Made by a program: the position numbers and the translations under genes. 64,000 nucleotides of DNA from Bacteroidales bacterium (GTDB lineage: Bacteria; Bacteroidota; Bacteroidia; Bacteroidales; WCHB1-69). The notes under the pieces were generated by a model. It was not told where the DNA came from, ran no database searches, and saw nothing but the letters and a program-made list of their open reading frames with translations. The stretch is from positions 1-64,000 of the forward strand of contig JALNYF010000001.1 in the NCBI GenBank assembly GCA_023229985.1, written 5' to 3'. Below, in pieces: positions 19,343-27,961 of the stretch; the stretch's first letter is position 1; the number at the start of each line of letters is the position of its first letter.

Positions 19343-21952
19343 TCATATAACGAAAATACTTCCGCTATACATGTGTTTTTTTAATTCGTAAACGGGCTTG
19401 ATAATAATCTTATAGGTAAATACATTATTATTGGCAATTTTACCATTTACCGTTCCATCCCAGCTAAAGTGCGGGTCTGTAGAATGATAGACAATTTCTC
19501 CCCAGCGGTTGTAAATAAAAATCTCAAATTCATCAATAATTTTGGTAGTCGTCATGCAGAAAACATCATTCATCCCGTCCATAAAAGTCGGGGTAATGCA
19601 GTTCGGTAAATAGATGTCAAGAGGGCAAGTCGGGATTTCGATGATGGCGGTGGCATCGCATTTTCCGTCGTAAGCGCGAACCGAATAGCGTCCGAAGTGA
19701 TGAATTTCAATGGTTTCCGTTGTTTCGCCGGTGTTCCATAAAATGTTAGGGGCATTGGTTACGGCGGTTAGCAATCCGCTGCCGGTTTCGCAGAGTTCTT
19801 CCGTTTGGTTCATAATTTCAACATCAATATTGCTTTGAAGGGTAATAGTGACTTCGGCATCGCCTTGGCAGCCGGAATTATTATATACCAAAACGGAGTA
19901 AGTGCCGGGGCTGTTGACTTGAATAGAGGAAGTTGTTTCGCCCGTGTTCCATTGGTAGCCGGCGTAGTTTCCGCCGGGACTCAAAATGACGGGAAATTCC
20001 GAATCGGAGCAAAGCGTCAGGTCATTCCCTAAGGAAACTGTCGGTATTGCTGCATAGCTGATCGTCAATTCCACAATGCTGTCGCAGCCGGCAGATGTGG
20101 CAATAGTGTCGCGATAAACGCCGGGTGTTGAAAGTGTTATACCATTAAAAAGATAACTCTCGCCGGGGCAAAGCACTACTTGAATGGGAATAGGGTTACT
20201 TGGAATAACCGATAACGTTAATTCCAGAACGCTATCACATTCCGAGTCAGTACTCAAAGTGTCCAAATATACACCGGGGGCGGTTAAAATTGTGCCGTTG
20301 AAATCATAACTTCCTCCCGGACAAATAGTTGCAGAAATCGGAATCGGGTCAGGCGGCGGAATATTAACGATTGTATATAACGTGTCTTGCATCGCATTCA
20401 TGCAGTTGTTGACCACTCGGTCAATGACCACCATGACATTATAACTACCGGGTTGTAAGTAGTTATGGGTAACAACATCGCCGATTGCGGTGGAATCATC
20501 ACCAAAATACCAAGTAATAAAATTATAATTATAGCCGACATCAATGCTAAAATCGATAGGCATATTAAAGCAATACTGTTGATTATCTGGAATATTGGCG
20601 GTATTTACATCGTTCACGAAGACCTGATTGGTGAAATTAATGGCGTTAGAACCTACGGAATAAGCGTAAGAGGTAACATTGAGCAATCCATAGACATGGG
20701 CAATAAACCCGCTGTCACTTTCTAAGGTATGGGTGGCATGCGCAATCGGCAGACGAGCGAACGAAAAAGTATTGTTGCCGTTCAACGGCATAAATTGTGG
20801 TCCAATATTGGTGCCGTCTAACCTGAGCGAATTCACATTAGATGTAGGCGTTACGATATTTACGTAGTGATTGATTACATCACTGTATTCGTAAGTACCG
20901 AAAGTTATTCTTTTGATACGTTGTTCAATGGGGTTAATAATCACCATAGCGGGGTCGCCGTTGGTGCCGGCGCAACTTTGCCCTACCAGATACAAATAGG
21001 TAATGGCGGGACCGGAGGTTTCAATGAAGCAAGAACCCTCGGTCGATAATAGTTCAAATTCGTATGTACCGCCCGCGTTGAGGGTACTCACCACACTACC
21101 GTTCTTTGATACGGTCGTATTGTTATTATAGGCAGTAACCCTGACTCTGTCACGTGAGCGGTCTCGGGAAGTGGTCACTGCAAATTTTGTTCCCCAATAG
21201 GCGGTGGGGAGCATCGGTTCATAAATATGGTCGCAATAAGTACATGATATCGGGACATTGGTGCATTTGTGACCGGCAAAAACGACAATTTTTTTGCAGT
21301 CACGGGCGATGACCCTAGAACCGGAAAAATCGCCGTTCGCAGATGTTGTTACAAGTTGATAGCAATTTCCCTGATTGAGGGTGACGCTGAACGTACTGCC
21401 GGCGGGATTACCTCCGGTAGTGGCTGCCGTTGGAGTAATATCAACGGTAGTGTTGTTTTCCGTCGCCACTATCAAAATCGAGCTGCCGTTTAAATTGGGA
21501 TTATAAGTCTGAATCAGATATTCGTCAAGAAGTGCGTGCGTTGGCAAAAGATTGGCACCGTCAAAGGATCCGTAGCGGTAGTTCATGGAATAGGCCGAAA
21601 TGGTGTCGGTAGCCACGATATGCAAGCCCATATAGGAAATTCCAGATTCTGTCGTAACATATCCTTGAGCTTGTGGAATCACTACATCTACTCGTCCGTT
21701 ATTGGTAAGTGTAAAATTGGTACTCCAGCCGGTTGAGGGGTTTGAAATGGTTCCCGTGCAAGCCCGTTCAGCGGAAAGAATTACGCATATTTCTTCAGGT
21801 GTACTGGCAGCCTGCATGAAAGCGAACCAAAAATCACGCCCTTGTGTTGAGGGAACTTGCGCCCGGATTGGGGAATAAATAAAAAATGTTACAATACAAA
21901 GTATTGATAATAAGTAATTTTTGTTTGAAAATTTATACAAGTAAGCCTTCAT
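19343..21952 (-). CDS. T9SS type B cargo protein, tandem paralog with IgGFc-binding-type domain
   Basis: The 869-residue protein has the same architecture as its downstream neighbour: signal peptide, IgGFc-binding-type domain (GRDFWFAFMQ, PTAYWGTKFAVTTS, GDPAMVIINPIEQ), PKD domain (ITWYFGDDSTAIGD), CPGESY modules, Ig-like repeat (YQWNTGETTSSIQV) and a type B sorting tail (LPNCITPTFMDGMNDVF, YNRWGEIVYHS, FSWDGTVNGK). It carries two CPGESY modules where the neighbour has one, which accounts for most of the length difference. It is first in the two-gene transcript, with a TATCTTTG element upstream. Probably a surface adhesin; ligand unknown. Confidence 0.9.
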   Translation of the reverse strand: MKAYLYKFSNKNYLLSILCIVTFFIYSPIRAQVPSTQGRDFWFAFMQAASTPEEICVILSAERACTGTISNPSTGWSTNFTLTNNGRVDVVIPQAQGYVTTESGISYMGLHIVATDTISAYSMNYRYGSFDGANLLPTHALLDEYLIQTYNPNLNGSSILIVATENNTTVDITPTAATTGGNPAGSTFSVTLNQGNCYQLVTTSANGDFSGSRVIARDCKKIVVFAGHKCTNVPISCTYCDHIYEPMLPTAYWGTKFAVTTSRDRSRDRVRVTAYNNNTTVSKNGSVVSTLNAGGTYEFELLSTEGSCFIETSGPAITYLYLVGQSCAGTNGDPAMVIINPIEQRIKRITFGTYEYSDVINHYVNIVTPTSNVNSLRLDGTNIGPQFMPLNGNNTFSFARLPIAHATHTLESDSGFIAHVYGLLNVTSYAYSVGSNAINFTNQVFVNDVNTANIPDNQQYCFNMPIDFSIDVGYNYNFITWYFGDDSTAIGDVVTHNYLQPGSYNVMVVIDRVVNNCMNAMQDTLYTIVNIPPPDPIPISATICPGGSYDFNGTILTAPGVYLDTLSTDSECDSVLELTLSVIPSNPIPIQVVLCPGESYLFNGITLSTPGVYRDTIATSAGCDSIVELTISYAAIPTVSLGNDLTLCSDSEFPVILSPGGNYAGYQWNTGETTSSIQVNSPGTYSVLVYNNSGCQGDAEVTITLQSNIDVEIMNQTEELCETGSGLLTAVTNAPNILWNTGETTETIEIHHFGRYSVRAYDGKCDATAIIEIPTCPLDIYLPNCITPTFMDGMNDVFCMTTTKIIDEFEIFIYNRWGEIVYHSTDPHFSWDGTVNGKIANNNVFTYKIIIKPVYELKKHMYSGSIFVI

Positions 21953-21985
21953 TTAGCAAATTAATTCTTTAACATTAATATGACG

Positions 21986-21993
21986 CAAAGATA
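21986..21993 (-). promoter_or_regulatory. -7 promoter element (TATCTTTG) for the IgGFc-domain pair
   Basis: The minus-strand TATCTTTG lies 34 bases before the ATG at 21952 and matches TAnnTTTG exactly. Because the two genes are only 13 bases apart, it probably drives both. Confidence 0.6.
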
Positions 21994-22037
21994 AAAAAAA
22001 TGTTGCCTCACTTCCACTTTTTTTAAAAAATAAAAAA

Positions 22038-22069
22038 AAAAACGGAAAGATGTGAATCTTTCCGTTTTT
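22038..22069 (-). terminator. Rho-independent terminator of the 22087 lipoprotein gene
   Basis: AACGGAAAGAT and ATCTTTCCGTT form a perfect stem with a 4-base loop around 22052-22055, and the minus-strand 3' side runs into a long T tract. It lies just after the stop of the 120-residue lipoprotein gene. Confidence 0.85.
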
Positions 22070-22086
22070 GACAATGAAAAAAAAGA

Positions 22087-22449
22087 TTATCTACCACCTT
22101 TTTTTACATTAGTTCCTTCTTTTTTTACTTCTGTTTGAGTGGCATTAACAGTTTTGTCAACTGCTTTTTCAACAGTTTTTTGTACAGTTGTGTTTTCTTT
22201 TTGAGTCGTTGTTGCTGGTTTGGTAGCTTTGTCTGTCGGTGTAGCTGCGGTTTCGTTAGCTGCTAATTCAGCTGCAATAGCATCAGCAATAGCTGCAGAA
22301 TCAGCTTGAGCTTTAGCGATAGAATCTAATCTTGCTTGTTCTGCTACTTGATTCAAAGAATCTTGATTAACGGTAACTTCTTTTTCAGTTTTGGTTCCGC
22401 AAGCAACGAATAAACCGGCTGCTAATAATACAAAAAATAATTTTTTCAT
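22087..22449 (-). CDS. Small Ala/Thr/Lys-rich lipoprotein
   Basis: The 120-residue product has a lipoprotein signal peptide with lipobox LFVAC (Cys17). The rest is low-complexity: an Ala-rich helical stretch (SIAKAQADSAAIADAIAAEL) then a Thr/Lys/Val-rich tail ending KKGGR. There are no Cys or recognisable domains in the mature part. Such tails suit an envelope spacer or peptidoglycan-associated role, but no function can be assigned. It lies 44 bases after another lipoprotein gene and may be co-transcribed with it. Confidence 0.7.
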   Translation of the reverse strand: MKKLFFVLLAAGLFVACGTKTEKEVTVNQDSLNQVAEQARLDSIAKAQADSAAIADAIAAELAANETAATPTDKATKPATTTQKENTTVQKTVEKAVDKTVNATQTEVKKEGTNVKKGGR

Positions 22450-22493
22450 TTTTTTCTAATTTTAAATTGGTTGATATATTTAAGGTCTAATGA

Positions 22494-23042
22494 TTATTTT
22501 GCAGGAACGTATGTTAAAGTGAAGGTGTAAGTTCCGGGAGCTTTTGTAGTTTCTTCGACTTCAGTAAAAGTATAGTTTACTTTTAAAACATCTTCCGTTA
22601 ATTCAACGACTTTTACACTTTCAACAGCGGCATCATAGAAGAAAGGGATTTGCATATCCATGGTCATTGCATCTTCATTCAAACTGTAACTTCCTATTGA
22701 AGATTCGTCTGCGGCTTGGTTATCGCAAACATCGTCACCCGGGTTCATATATTCGAAACCATCTTCTTTGAATGTGATAATGTCGTCTTTTTCGCAATCG
22801 AAAACATATCCGTCAAATAAGTTGCCAATTTGGCCACCTCCATTCAAGTTGTATGCAGGTGATGACGTTGCTGTACTTAAAGTCCAACCTTTTTTGATTT
22901 GTAACATTTCAGTCATTGTTTTTTCTTTTGTACAAGAAGAGAAAGCAGTTTGTATGCTTGCTTTCTCTTCTTTTGTACAAGAAGAGAAAGCAAGCATACA
23001 AACTGCTGCTACTACGATAATACTTAAAGTGCTCTTTTTCAT
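22494..23042 (-). CDS. Lipocalin-like lipoprotein with a duplicated lipobox
   Basis: The start is set at 23042 (MKKSTLSIIVV), which gives a direct lipoprotein signal peptide; the open frame to 23114 adds a non-hydrophobic prefix. The lipobox AFSSC at Cys22 is repeated 15 residues later at Cys37 (TAFSSC) because of a 45-base in-frame insertion. The mature ~150 residues form a beta-rich lipocalin-like domain (WTLSTATSS, DIITFKEDGFEY, GSYSLNEDAMTMDM, GTYTFTLTYVP), as in many Bacteroidota lipoproteins. The ligand is unknown. See the palindrome entry for the mutation. Confidence 0.75.
   Translation of the reverse strand: MKKSTLSIIVVAAVCMLAFSSCTKEEKASIQTAFSSCTKEKTMTEMLQIKKGWTLSTATSSPAYNLNGGGQIGNLFDGYVFDCEKDDIITFKEDGFEYMNPGDDVCDNQAADESSIGSYSLNEDAMTMDMQIPFFYDAAVESVKVVELTEDVLKVNYTFTEVEETTKAPGTYTFTLTYVPAK
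22945..23006. repeat. Perfect 26-bp inverted repeat inside a lipoprotein gene
   Basis: Bases 22945-22970 are the exact reverse complement of 22981-23006, with a 10-base centre that itself contains TTGTACAA. A 24-base direct repeat (22924-22947 and 22969-22992) lies exactly 45 bases apart. The structure encodes the second lipobox of the 22494 gene and can fold into a very stable hairpin. Confidence 0.95.
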
Positions 23043-23177
23043 AACTTTATAAATTTTAATTGATAATAGATTTGTTAGAGCAATATTACTATTATTTTTA
23101 ATATGATTACTCATTTTTCATTTTTTTTAACTTTTTTTATATTTTATTGATATTCAAAATGTTGTATATCATACTTG

Positions 23178-24329
23178 TTATTTTTTGTTAGTGAGAGAGA
23201 TATAGGTATAAATCGGATAATGGTCAGAGGTCGGAATGGAAGTTTCAACATGATGGCCGAAAGCGTTATATTGTTTGGAGTGAAGGATATTATCGATTCG
23301 GTAGTGTGGCATATTGTTTCCGTGGTAGGTGTGCCCGAGACCTTCGCCACTTTCGCGGAATGAATCGCGCAGGTTATCGGCAATTTTATTGTAGCAATAG
23401 GAGGCGGGTGGGTCATTAAAATCACCGCAAACAATGACCGGATAGGGTGAGTTCTGTATGTGTTCAGCTATTATCTTGGCTTGATTCTCCCTTCTTTTGG
23501 CAGATTCGGTTAATTTCCGATACAATTTTTTCGCATTCTTTTCAAATGCAGGGTCTGACATGTTGTTTTGGGTGATCTGCTGGCTCACTGAGTAGTCGTT
23601 TTTATTAAGATGCAATGAGGTGAGATGAATATCATACACGCGAATGGTGTCGCCACGATACTTAATGTCCACATAGACCGCCGAATTGGAGGAACTATCT
23701 GTGATGATGGGTTCCGCATTTACGATTTTGTATTTGCTGAAAACTGCCAATCCAAAGAATTGTTGTTGTTTGATATTATCAGGAAAGTATTGGTAATAAG
23801 TTGTTTCGTTATTATCCAATCCCAATATGGACAAAATGGAATCAGTGGTGTGAAAATTTAGCGTTTCGCTCTTATCCCAAAAAAATTCTTGAAAGCAAAC
23901 GATGTCGGGGTTTCTTTCGCGTAAAAATGAAAATATCATTTTTTTCCCTTTGTTGTCGGCATCATTGTTCTCATTATAATAGCCGAACAGTTGTACATTG
24001 TAACTCATTACTTGAATCGTGTTGGGGCAATTTTCCGGCAGAGCTTTCTCTTTCAATTGGAAATGTTTATCAATGGTACTGACATTTAATAGTATGAGTA
24101 AAAGAGAAATAAGGCAGTATTTGTAAGAAATAATCAGCCACGCAATCACAAAGGCGAGGTTAATATAAAGGATGAACGGGAAAACAATCCCGCAGCTGAC
24201 AATGATTCCGGAAAAAGAAGGTGGAACATATTGTGCCAAGAAGGTTAAAAGTAGCCCTGTAGCTGCTATTATGTTCAGTGGCAGCAATATCCAAAAGAAA
24301 AACCGTTTAATTCCTATTTTCTTATCCAT
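23178..24329 (-). CDS. Membrane-anchored endonuclease/exonuclease/phosphatase-family protein
   Basis: The 383-residue protein has three hydrophobic N-terminal segments (~10-90), then an EEP-fold domain with QVMSYNVQLFG, IVCFQEFFWDKSE, the catalytic-type IVCGDFNDPPAS near 300 and the terminal SDHYPIYTYI. These metal-dependent enzymes cut phosphodiester bonds in nucleic acids, lipids or sugars; an extracytoplasmic EEP domain on a membrane anchor is common in Bacteroidota but its substrate is not established. It starts two bases after the second rhomboid gene. Confidence 0.85.
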   Translation of the reverse strand: MDKKIGIKRFFFWILLPLNIIAATGLLLTFLAQYVPPSFSGIIVSCGIVFPFILYINLAFVIAWLIISYKYCLISLLLILLNVSTIDKHFQLKEKALPENCPNTIQVMSYNVQLFGYYNENNDADNKGKKMIFSFLRERNPDIVCFQEFFWDKSETLNFHTTDSILSILGLDNNETTYYQYFPDNIKQQQFFGLAVFSKYKIVNAEPIITDSSSNSAVYVDIKYRGDTIRVYDIHLTSLHLNKNDYSVSQQITQNNMSDPAFEKNAKKLYRKLTESAKRRENQAKIIAEHIQNSPYPVIVCGDFNDPPASYCYNKIADNLRDSFRESGEGLGHTYHGNNMPHYRIDNILHSKQYNAFGHHVETSIPTSDHYPIYTYISLTNKK

Positions 24330-24331
24330 TT

Positions 24332-25249
24332 TTATTTTTTGCGATAAAAGAACAGAAAATCTTTTTCTTCTTTCGACAACGAAGCGTAGCCGTCGCGGGC
24401 GACTTTATCCAAGATGATGTCCAATTTTTCTTCTTGTTGTCGTTTTTGGGCGTTATAGTCGGCGTCTGACATCGGTCTTGCTTGGTTTGGACGGGAAGAG
24501 TAGAATTTGGTTTTTACCTTTTTAGGTTTTGACTTTTGCGCCTGGAGAAGGAGCAGACAGAGTGCCATCAATGAGCCGTAGATTGCGCCGCCAAGGTGTG
24601 CAATATGCCCGCCGGCATTATTCGAAGTAATACTTACTAAATCAATGACAATGAATATTAAAGCAATCCATTTCAGTTTTATGCTGCCGATTAGAATGAG
24701 GTTGATGGAGTGGTTGGGGCGGTAAATGGCAATGGCAAAAAGAACCGCCATAATGGCACCGGACGCCCCCATAACAATGGCTTGCGGCATGATACTCACA
24801 AAAACAGGAAAAATATTGTAGGCAAACATATATAGCAAATTTCCACAAACTCCGCCAACAAAATAGGTAATCCATAATTGCTTGTTAGTTAAGTACTGCA
24901 AAAATATCTTCCCCGCCACATAAAGCATCAGCATATTAAAAAAGATGTGTCCGAGAGAGGCATGGGAAAAAATGCTCGTAATGATGGTCCACGGATGGTA
25001 CAAAAAACTCGTTACATCTGCCGGAAAAGAGATGAAAAGAATCAGTATTTCGGCAAAATTAGTATCGTTCAGAAATAAATAACCGACCAAATAGAAGATA
25101 AATCGGAGAACTACAAAGAGTAGATAGATGGAGATATTGATCAGTATCAGACGATTTAGAGCCGAATTATCGCGCAAAAAATCGATAAAACGTTCTTTGA
25201 GTGAGCGTCGTGGACGAAATAAGCTGGAAAAACCGTTTCTTGAAAACAT
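24332..25249 (-). CDS. Rhomboid-family intramembrane serine protease (second of a tandem pair)
   Basis: The 305-residue polytopic protein has HASLGHIFFNMLMLYVAG (loop/helix-2 block), the catalytic-Ser motif GASGAIMAVL and the catalytic-His helix HIAHLGGAIYGSL. Rhomboids cleave membrane proteins within or near a transmembrane segment. The ~70-residue C-terminal cytosolic tail (ending KDFLFFYRKK) is rich in Lys, Glu and Gln. It lies nine bases after the other rhomboid gene. Confidence 0.92.
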   Translation of the reverse strand: MFSRNGFSSLFRPRRSLKERFIDFLRDNSALNRLILINISIYLLFVVLRFIFYLVGYLFLNDTNFAEILILFISFPADVTSFLYHPWTIITSIFSHASLGHIFFNMLMLYVAGKIFLQYLTNKQLWITYFVGGVCGNLLYMFAYNIFPVFVSIMPQAIVMGASGAIMAVLFAIAIYRPNHSINLILIGSIKLKWIALIFIVIDLVSITSNNAGGHIAHLGGAIYGSLMALCLLLLQAQKSKPKKVKTKFYSSRPNQARPMSDADYNAQKRQQEEKLDIILDKVARDGYASLSKEEKDFLFFYRKK

Positions 25250-25258
25250 TGTACAATA

Positions 25259-26140
25259 TTAATAATAGTATTCTTGATTTCGATTCTGCCGGTTTCGTTC
25301 TTGTTTTCGCCAAATCAGAATCAGAATGAAGCCAAAGAGCATGCCTCCCAAGTGCGCAAAGTGTCCCACGCCGTCTTGTGTACCGGTAACACCGTAAAAC
25401 AATTCCAACGCGCCGTATGCAATCACGAACCATTTTGCTTTGATGGGAATCAGGAAGTATAAGTAAATCCGTGAGTTAGGAAACGACATACCGAAAGCCA
25501 ACAACAACCCAAATACAGATCCGGAAGCTCCGATAATATTCGGTAAATTCAAAAAGTAACTCCTATATTCTGATAAAAAAACCGTTGCGTCATTGAGCAA
25601 TAATGTCTCATTTTCGTTAGGAAATTGTTGGTAATGATCAAGTGAACTTTTAAATGTTATGAAATCGGAATATATTCTACCGGAATATTCGCTGATTTGA
25701 AAAGTGTGATTCTTAATCACCGAACTTAGATTTTCCATCGTCGGAGCGTCCAAGAAAGTATTAATCACAGATAATTCGGGGAGCATTTGGAAACTGAGAA
25801 TGAGATAATGAGCGAGACCCGCGCCGATGCCCGTGATGAAATAAAAAATTAGAAATTTCTTGGTTCCCCACATATTCTCTATCGGTGCACCGAACATCCA
25901 CAACGCAAACATATTGAAAAACAGATGCCCGAAATCGTTGTGCATGAACATATAGGTCAGCGGCTGCCAAACATGAAAATCGGTCGCCCCAAAATAGTGC
26001 AATCCAAGGAGTGCGTCCAAATCAATATTGATTTTCCACAGTACTATTTTTAGTAAAAAAAACAAGGCATTGAGAATGAGCAAATTTTTGACCACAGGGG
26101 GTAAAATCCTGAAACTTCCTATCCGAATATTATCACTCAT
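25259..26140 (-). CDS. Rhomboid-family intramembrane serine protease (first of a tandem pair)
   Basis: The 293-residue protein has FMHNDFGHLFFNMFALWMFG, catalytic Ser in GASGSVFGLLLAFG and catalytic His in HFAHLGGMLFGFIL. Between the membrane segment ending AHYLILSF and the GASG motif is an ~85-residue polar insert that should lie outside the bilayer and could act in substrate selection. A -7 element at 26189-26182 precedes it, so rhomboid, rhomboid and EEP hydrolase form one unit. Confidence 0.92.
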   Translation of the reverse strand: MSDNIRIGSFRILPPVVKNLLILNALFFLLKIVLWKINIDLDALLGLHYFGATDFHVWQPLTYMFMHNDFGHLFFNMFALWMFGAPIENMWGTKKFLIFYFITGIGAGLAHYLILSFQMLPELSVINTFLDAPTMENLSSVIKNHTFQISEYSGRIYSDFITFKSSLDHYQQFPNENETLLLNDATVFLSEYRSYFLNLPNIIGASGSVFGLLLAFGMSFPNSRIYLYFLIPIKAKWFVIAYGALELFYGVTGTQDGVGHFAHLGGMLFGFILILIWRKQERNRQNRNQEYYY

Positions 26141-26181
26141 GAAACCTTCTATTTATGATTCTTACTTAGTTTTTGGGGCTG

Positions 26182-26189
26182 CAAAAATA
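26182..26189 (-). promoter_or_regulatory. -7 promoter element (TATTTTTG) for the rhomboid unit
   Basis: The minus-strand TATTTTTG sits ~42 bases before the ATG at 26140, in the short gap after the AlgJ-like gene, so the rhomboid unit need not depend on read-through. Confidence 0.5.
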
Positions 26190-26211
26190 ACGATTTTTCT
26201 TGACATTTTGT

Positions 26212-27525
26212 TTATTGGGGGAGTTGCTTTCGCTCATATTCAACTGTCTGATACAGAATAACATCAAAGGGTTTTTGTTTCTGCTGCGATTCTTTTAATA
26301 ATGTTGAATACCAATTTTTGTCGCTTAAAATCATGTTTAAAGTCGTTATTTCGGTCTCTTCCTTGTACGTGTTGTCTAACGCCTGAAGTGCTTCTTCAAT
26401 GAAATTCCACCCGAAATTGTAAAGGTTCGCATCCGTTATCATCAATAAAATCAAATCTTGATTTTGAATCAATTCTTTGAGAGAAGATTTGTCGGCATAC
26501 TGAATGTTGGGGTCGAAAATATGCGGATACACGGCTTTGTTATAATACCAGAAAATATTGTCTTTAAATAAGTTATAAGAAATTCCGCTATTGTATATGC
26601 TCCAATAGTAGCTATCGCCAACGGTCAAAGTGCGGGGTTGGGTGTGTCGGGAAGTATCATTTTGAAAAGAATAAATCGGAAAATACATTTTTTCATGGGG
26701 CAGTTCACAAAGTAAATTCATGGGCGGTTCCATGTCAAAATCCAAATCTTTGTTCATCGTGGAACTGCTGTCGCCTACTTGTGTAAAATCGGGCAAATCT
26801 ATATCGCATTTATTTTCAATAAATTGTGCGAGTTGCTCCGTGGCAACCCACAGCCCATAGCTGCTCCAATGCACTCCATATTTCGAATACAATAGATGAG
26901 GAGAATTCTGCTTTTTTTTCAAAAAATAGTCGTTTAAGTCCAAATAATCTACCTTTTCTTGGTTGCAAAAACGGACAAATTGCTCATAATTACTCACATC
27001 CTTGATTTCGGGGTGGTATCGGTCGGGAATTTCAGCCGGACTGAAGTGCGCTTTCCCCGGTTCAAAGACCAATAACATCGTTACGCCATATTTGTCTTTC
27101 AAAAGACGTTGCAGCCGTTTTAAAAGGATTACTTTTTTCTGAATGTAACGGTCCCCAATATAATTACGTCCCAAATACTCGGTAATGTACATTTCTTCAT
27201 AAAAATTATCGTGCTTCCCTAAAACCAATTTTTCAGCATTTGTGTATCTAAACAATCTGAAATTCAATTCGTTATTAAATCGAATCCAATGATTGGAGAA
27301 CCCGATATTTTGCTTAATGATTCTTTCAATTTCAGTTTGGAATCCACCTTCCCAATAGTGATTCCACGAAATACTGTCTTTGATGATATTTTTGTTTTCA
27401 GCACTGACACCGTACAATTCACGTCCCCTCATGGAGGGAATAAAACTTACAATCATTGGCAAAAACATCAAAAGAATGATAAAAACGAAGAATATTTGTG
27501 ACAGACTAATTCTCTTTTGAGCCAT
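26212..27525 (-). CDS. AlgX/AlgJ-like SGNH-fold protein, probable polysaccharide O-acyltransferase partner
   Basis: The 437-residue protein has one N-terminal membrane anchor (~9-30) and an extracytoplasmic domain with the ALGX/ALGJ pattern: GRNYIGDRYIQKK near 120, LLVFEPGKAHFSP, a YSKYGVHWSSYGLW block carrying the His-Trp-Ser pattern of this clade, and TVGDSYYWSIYNSG with the GDS-type Ser. Family knowledge: these proteins take acyl groups delivered by an MBOAT protein and acetylate exported polysaccharide. The MBOAT gene in this window (7850-9568) is a plausible but distant partner. Confidence 0.75.
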   Translation of the reverse strand: MAQKRISLSQIFFVFIILLMFLPMIVSFIPSMRGRELYGVSAENKNIIKDSISWNHYWEGGFQTEIERIIKQNIGFSNHWIRFNNELNFRLFRYTNAEKLVLGKHDNFYEEMYITEYLGRNYIGDRYIQKKVILLKRLQRLLKDKYGVTMLLVFEPGKAHFSPAEIPDRYHPEIKDVSNYEQFVRFCNQEKVDYLDLNDYFLKKKQNSPHLLYSKYGVHWSSYGLWVATEQLAQFIENKCDIDLPDFTQVGDSSSTMNKDLDFDMEPPMNLLCELPHEKMYFPIYSFQNDTSRHTQPRTLTVGDSYYWSIYNSGISYNLFKDNIFWYYNKAVYPHIFDPNIQYADKSSLKELIQNQDLILLMITDANLYNFGWNFIEEALQALDNTYKEETEITTLNMILSDKNWYSTLLKESQQKQKPFDVILYQTVEYERKQLPQ

Positions 27526-27636
27526 TTTGAGATTGATTTTTTAAAACATAAAAGTTTCATAATGAACGAGATTAATATTAAAATATTATTCTAAAAATTT
27601 TTTTTTTCAAATCGATATTAGTAATAAAAAAAAGTG

Positions 27637-27644
27637 TATTTTTG
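27637..27644 (+). promoter_or_regulatory. -7 promoter element (TATTTTTG) for tRNA-Phe
   Basis: The TATTTTTG motif ends 21 bases before the first base of tRNA-Phe. The 140 bases between the upstream minus-strand gene and the tRNA otherwise hold only AT-rich sequence. Confidence 0.5.
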
Positions 27645-27665
27645 CAGCCTCAAACACAATCGAGC

Positions 27666-27738
<73 letters not shown>

Positions 27739-27743
27739 CTCCG

Positions 27744-27773
27744 AAAAGCTGCTTTTTTAGGCAGCTTTTTTTT
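27744..27773 (+). terminator. Rho-independent terminator after tRNA-Phe
   Basis: AAAAGCTGC (27744-27752) and GCAGCTTTT (27761-27769) form a 9-bp stem with an 8-base loop, followed by a T run to 27773. Confidence 0.88.
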
Positions 27774-27877
27774 GTTTTCTGTCATGATAGTTCCGCAATT
27801 TTGCGATTGTAGGCGCTGATAAGAGATGCAAAGTAACTTTTTTACAAAAATCGGGGTCGTAAATGAAAAACTTCATG

Positions 27878-27885
27878 TATTTTTG
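27878..27885 (+). promoter_or_regulatory. -7 promoter element (TATTTTTG) for the sirtuin operon
   Basis: The motif lies ~76 bases before the ATG at 27962 and is followed by GCC, as in several other promoters of this window. Confidence 0.5.
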
Positions 27886-27961
27886 CCGTTGGGTTGAAGA
27901 GATGGAGTTCATTATCCTGTAGTTGAAGTGTAAATTTTAATAATCGCATAATAAGTTGAAT

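Noticed and set aside
22768..23052. 94-residue plus-strand open frame repeating EEKA..CMLAFSS
   Set aside because: It is the antisense reading of the lipoprotein gene; the repeated motif comes only from the palindrome.
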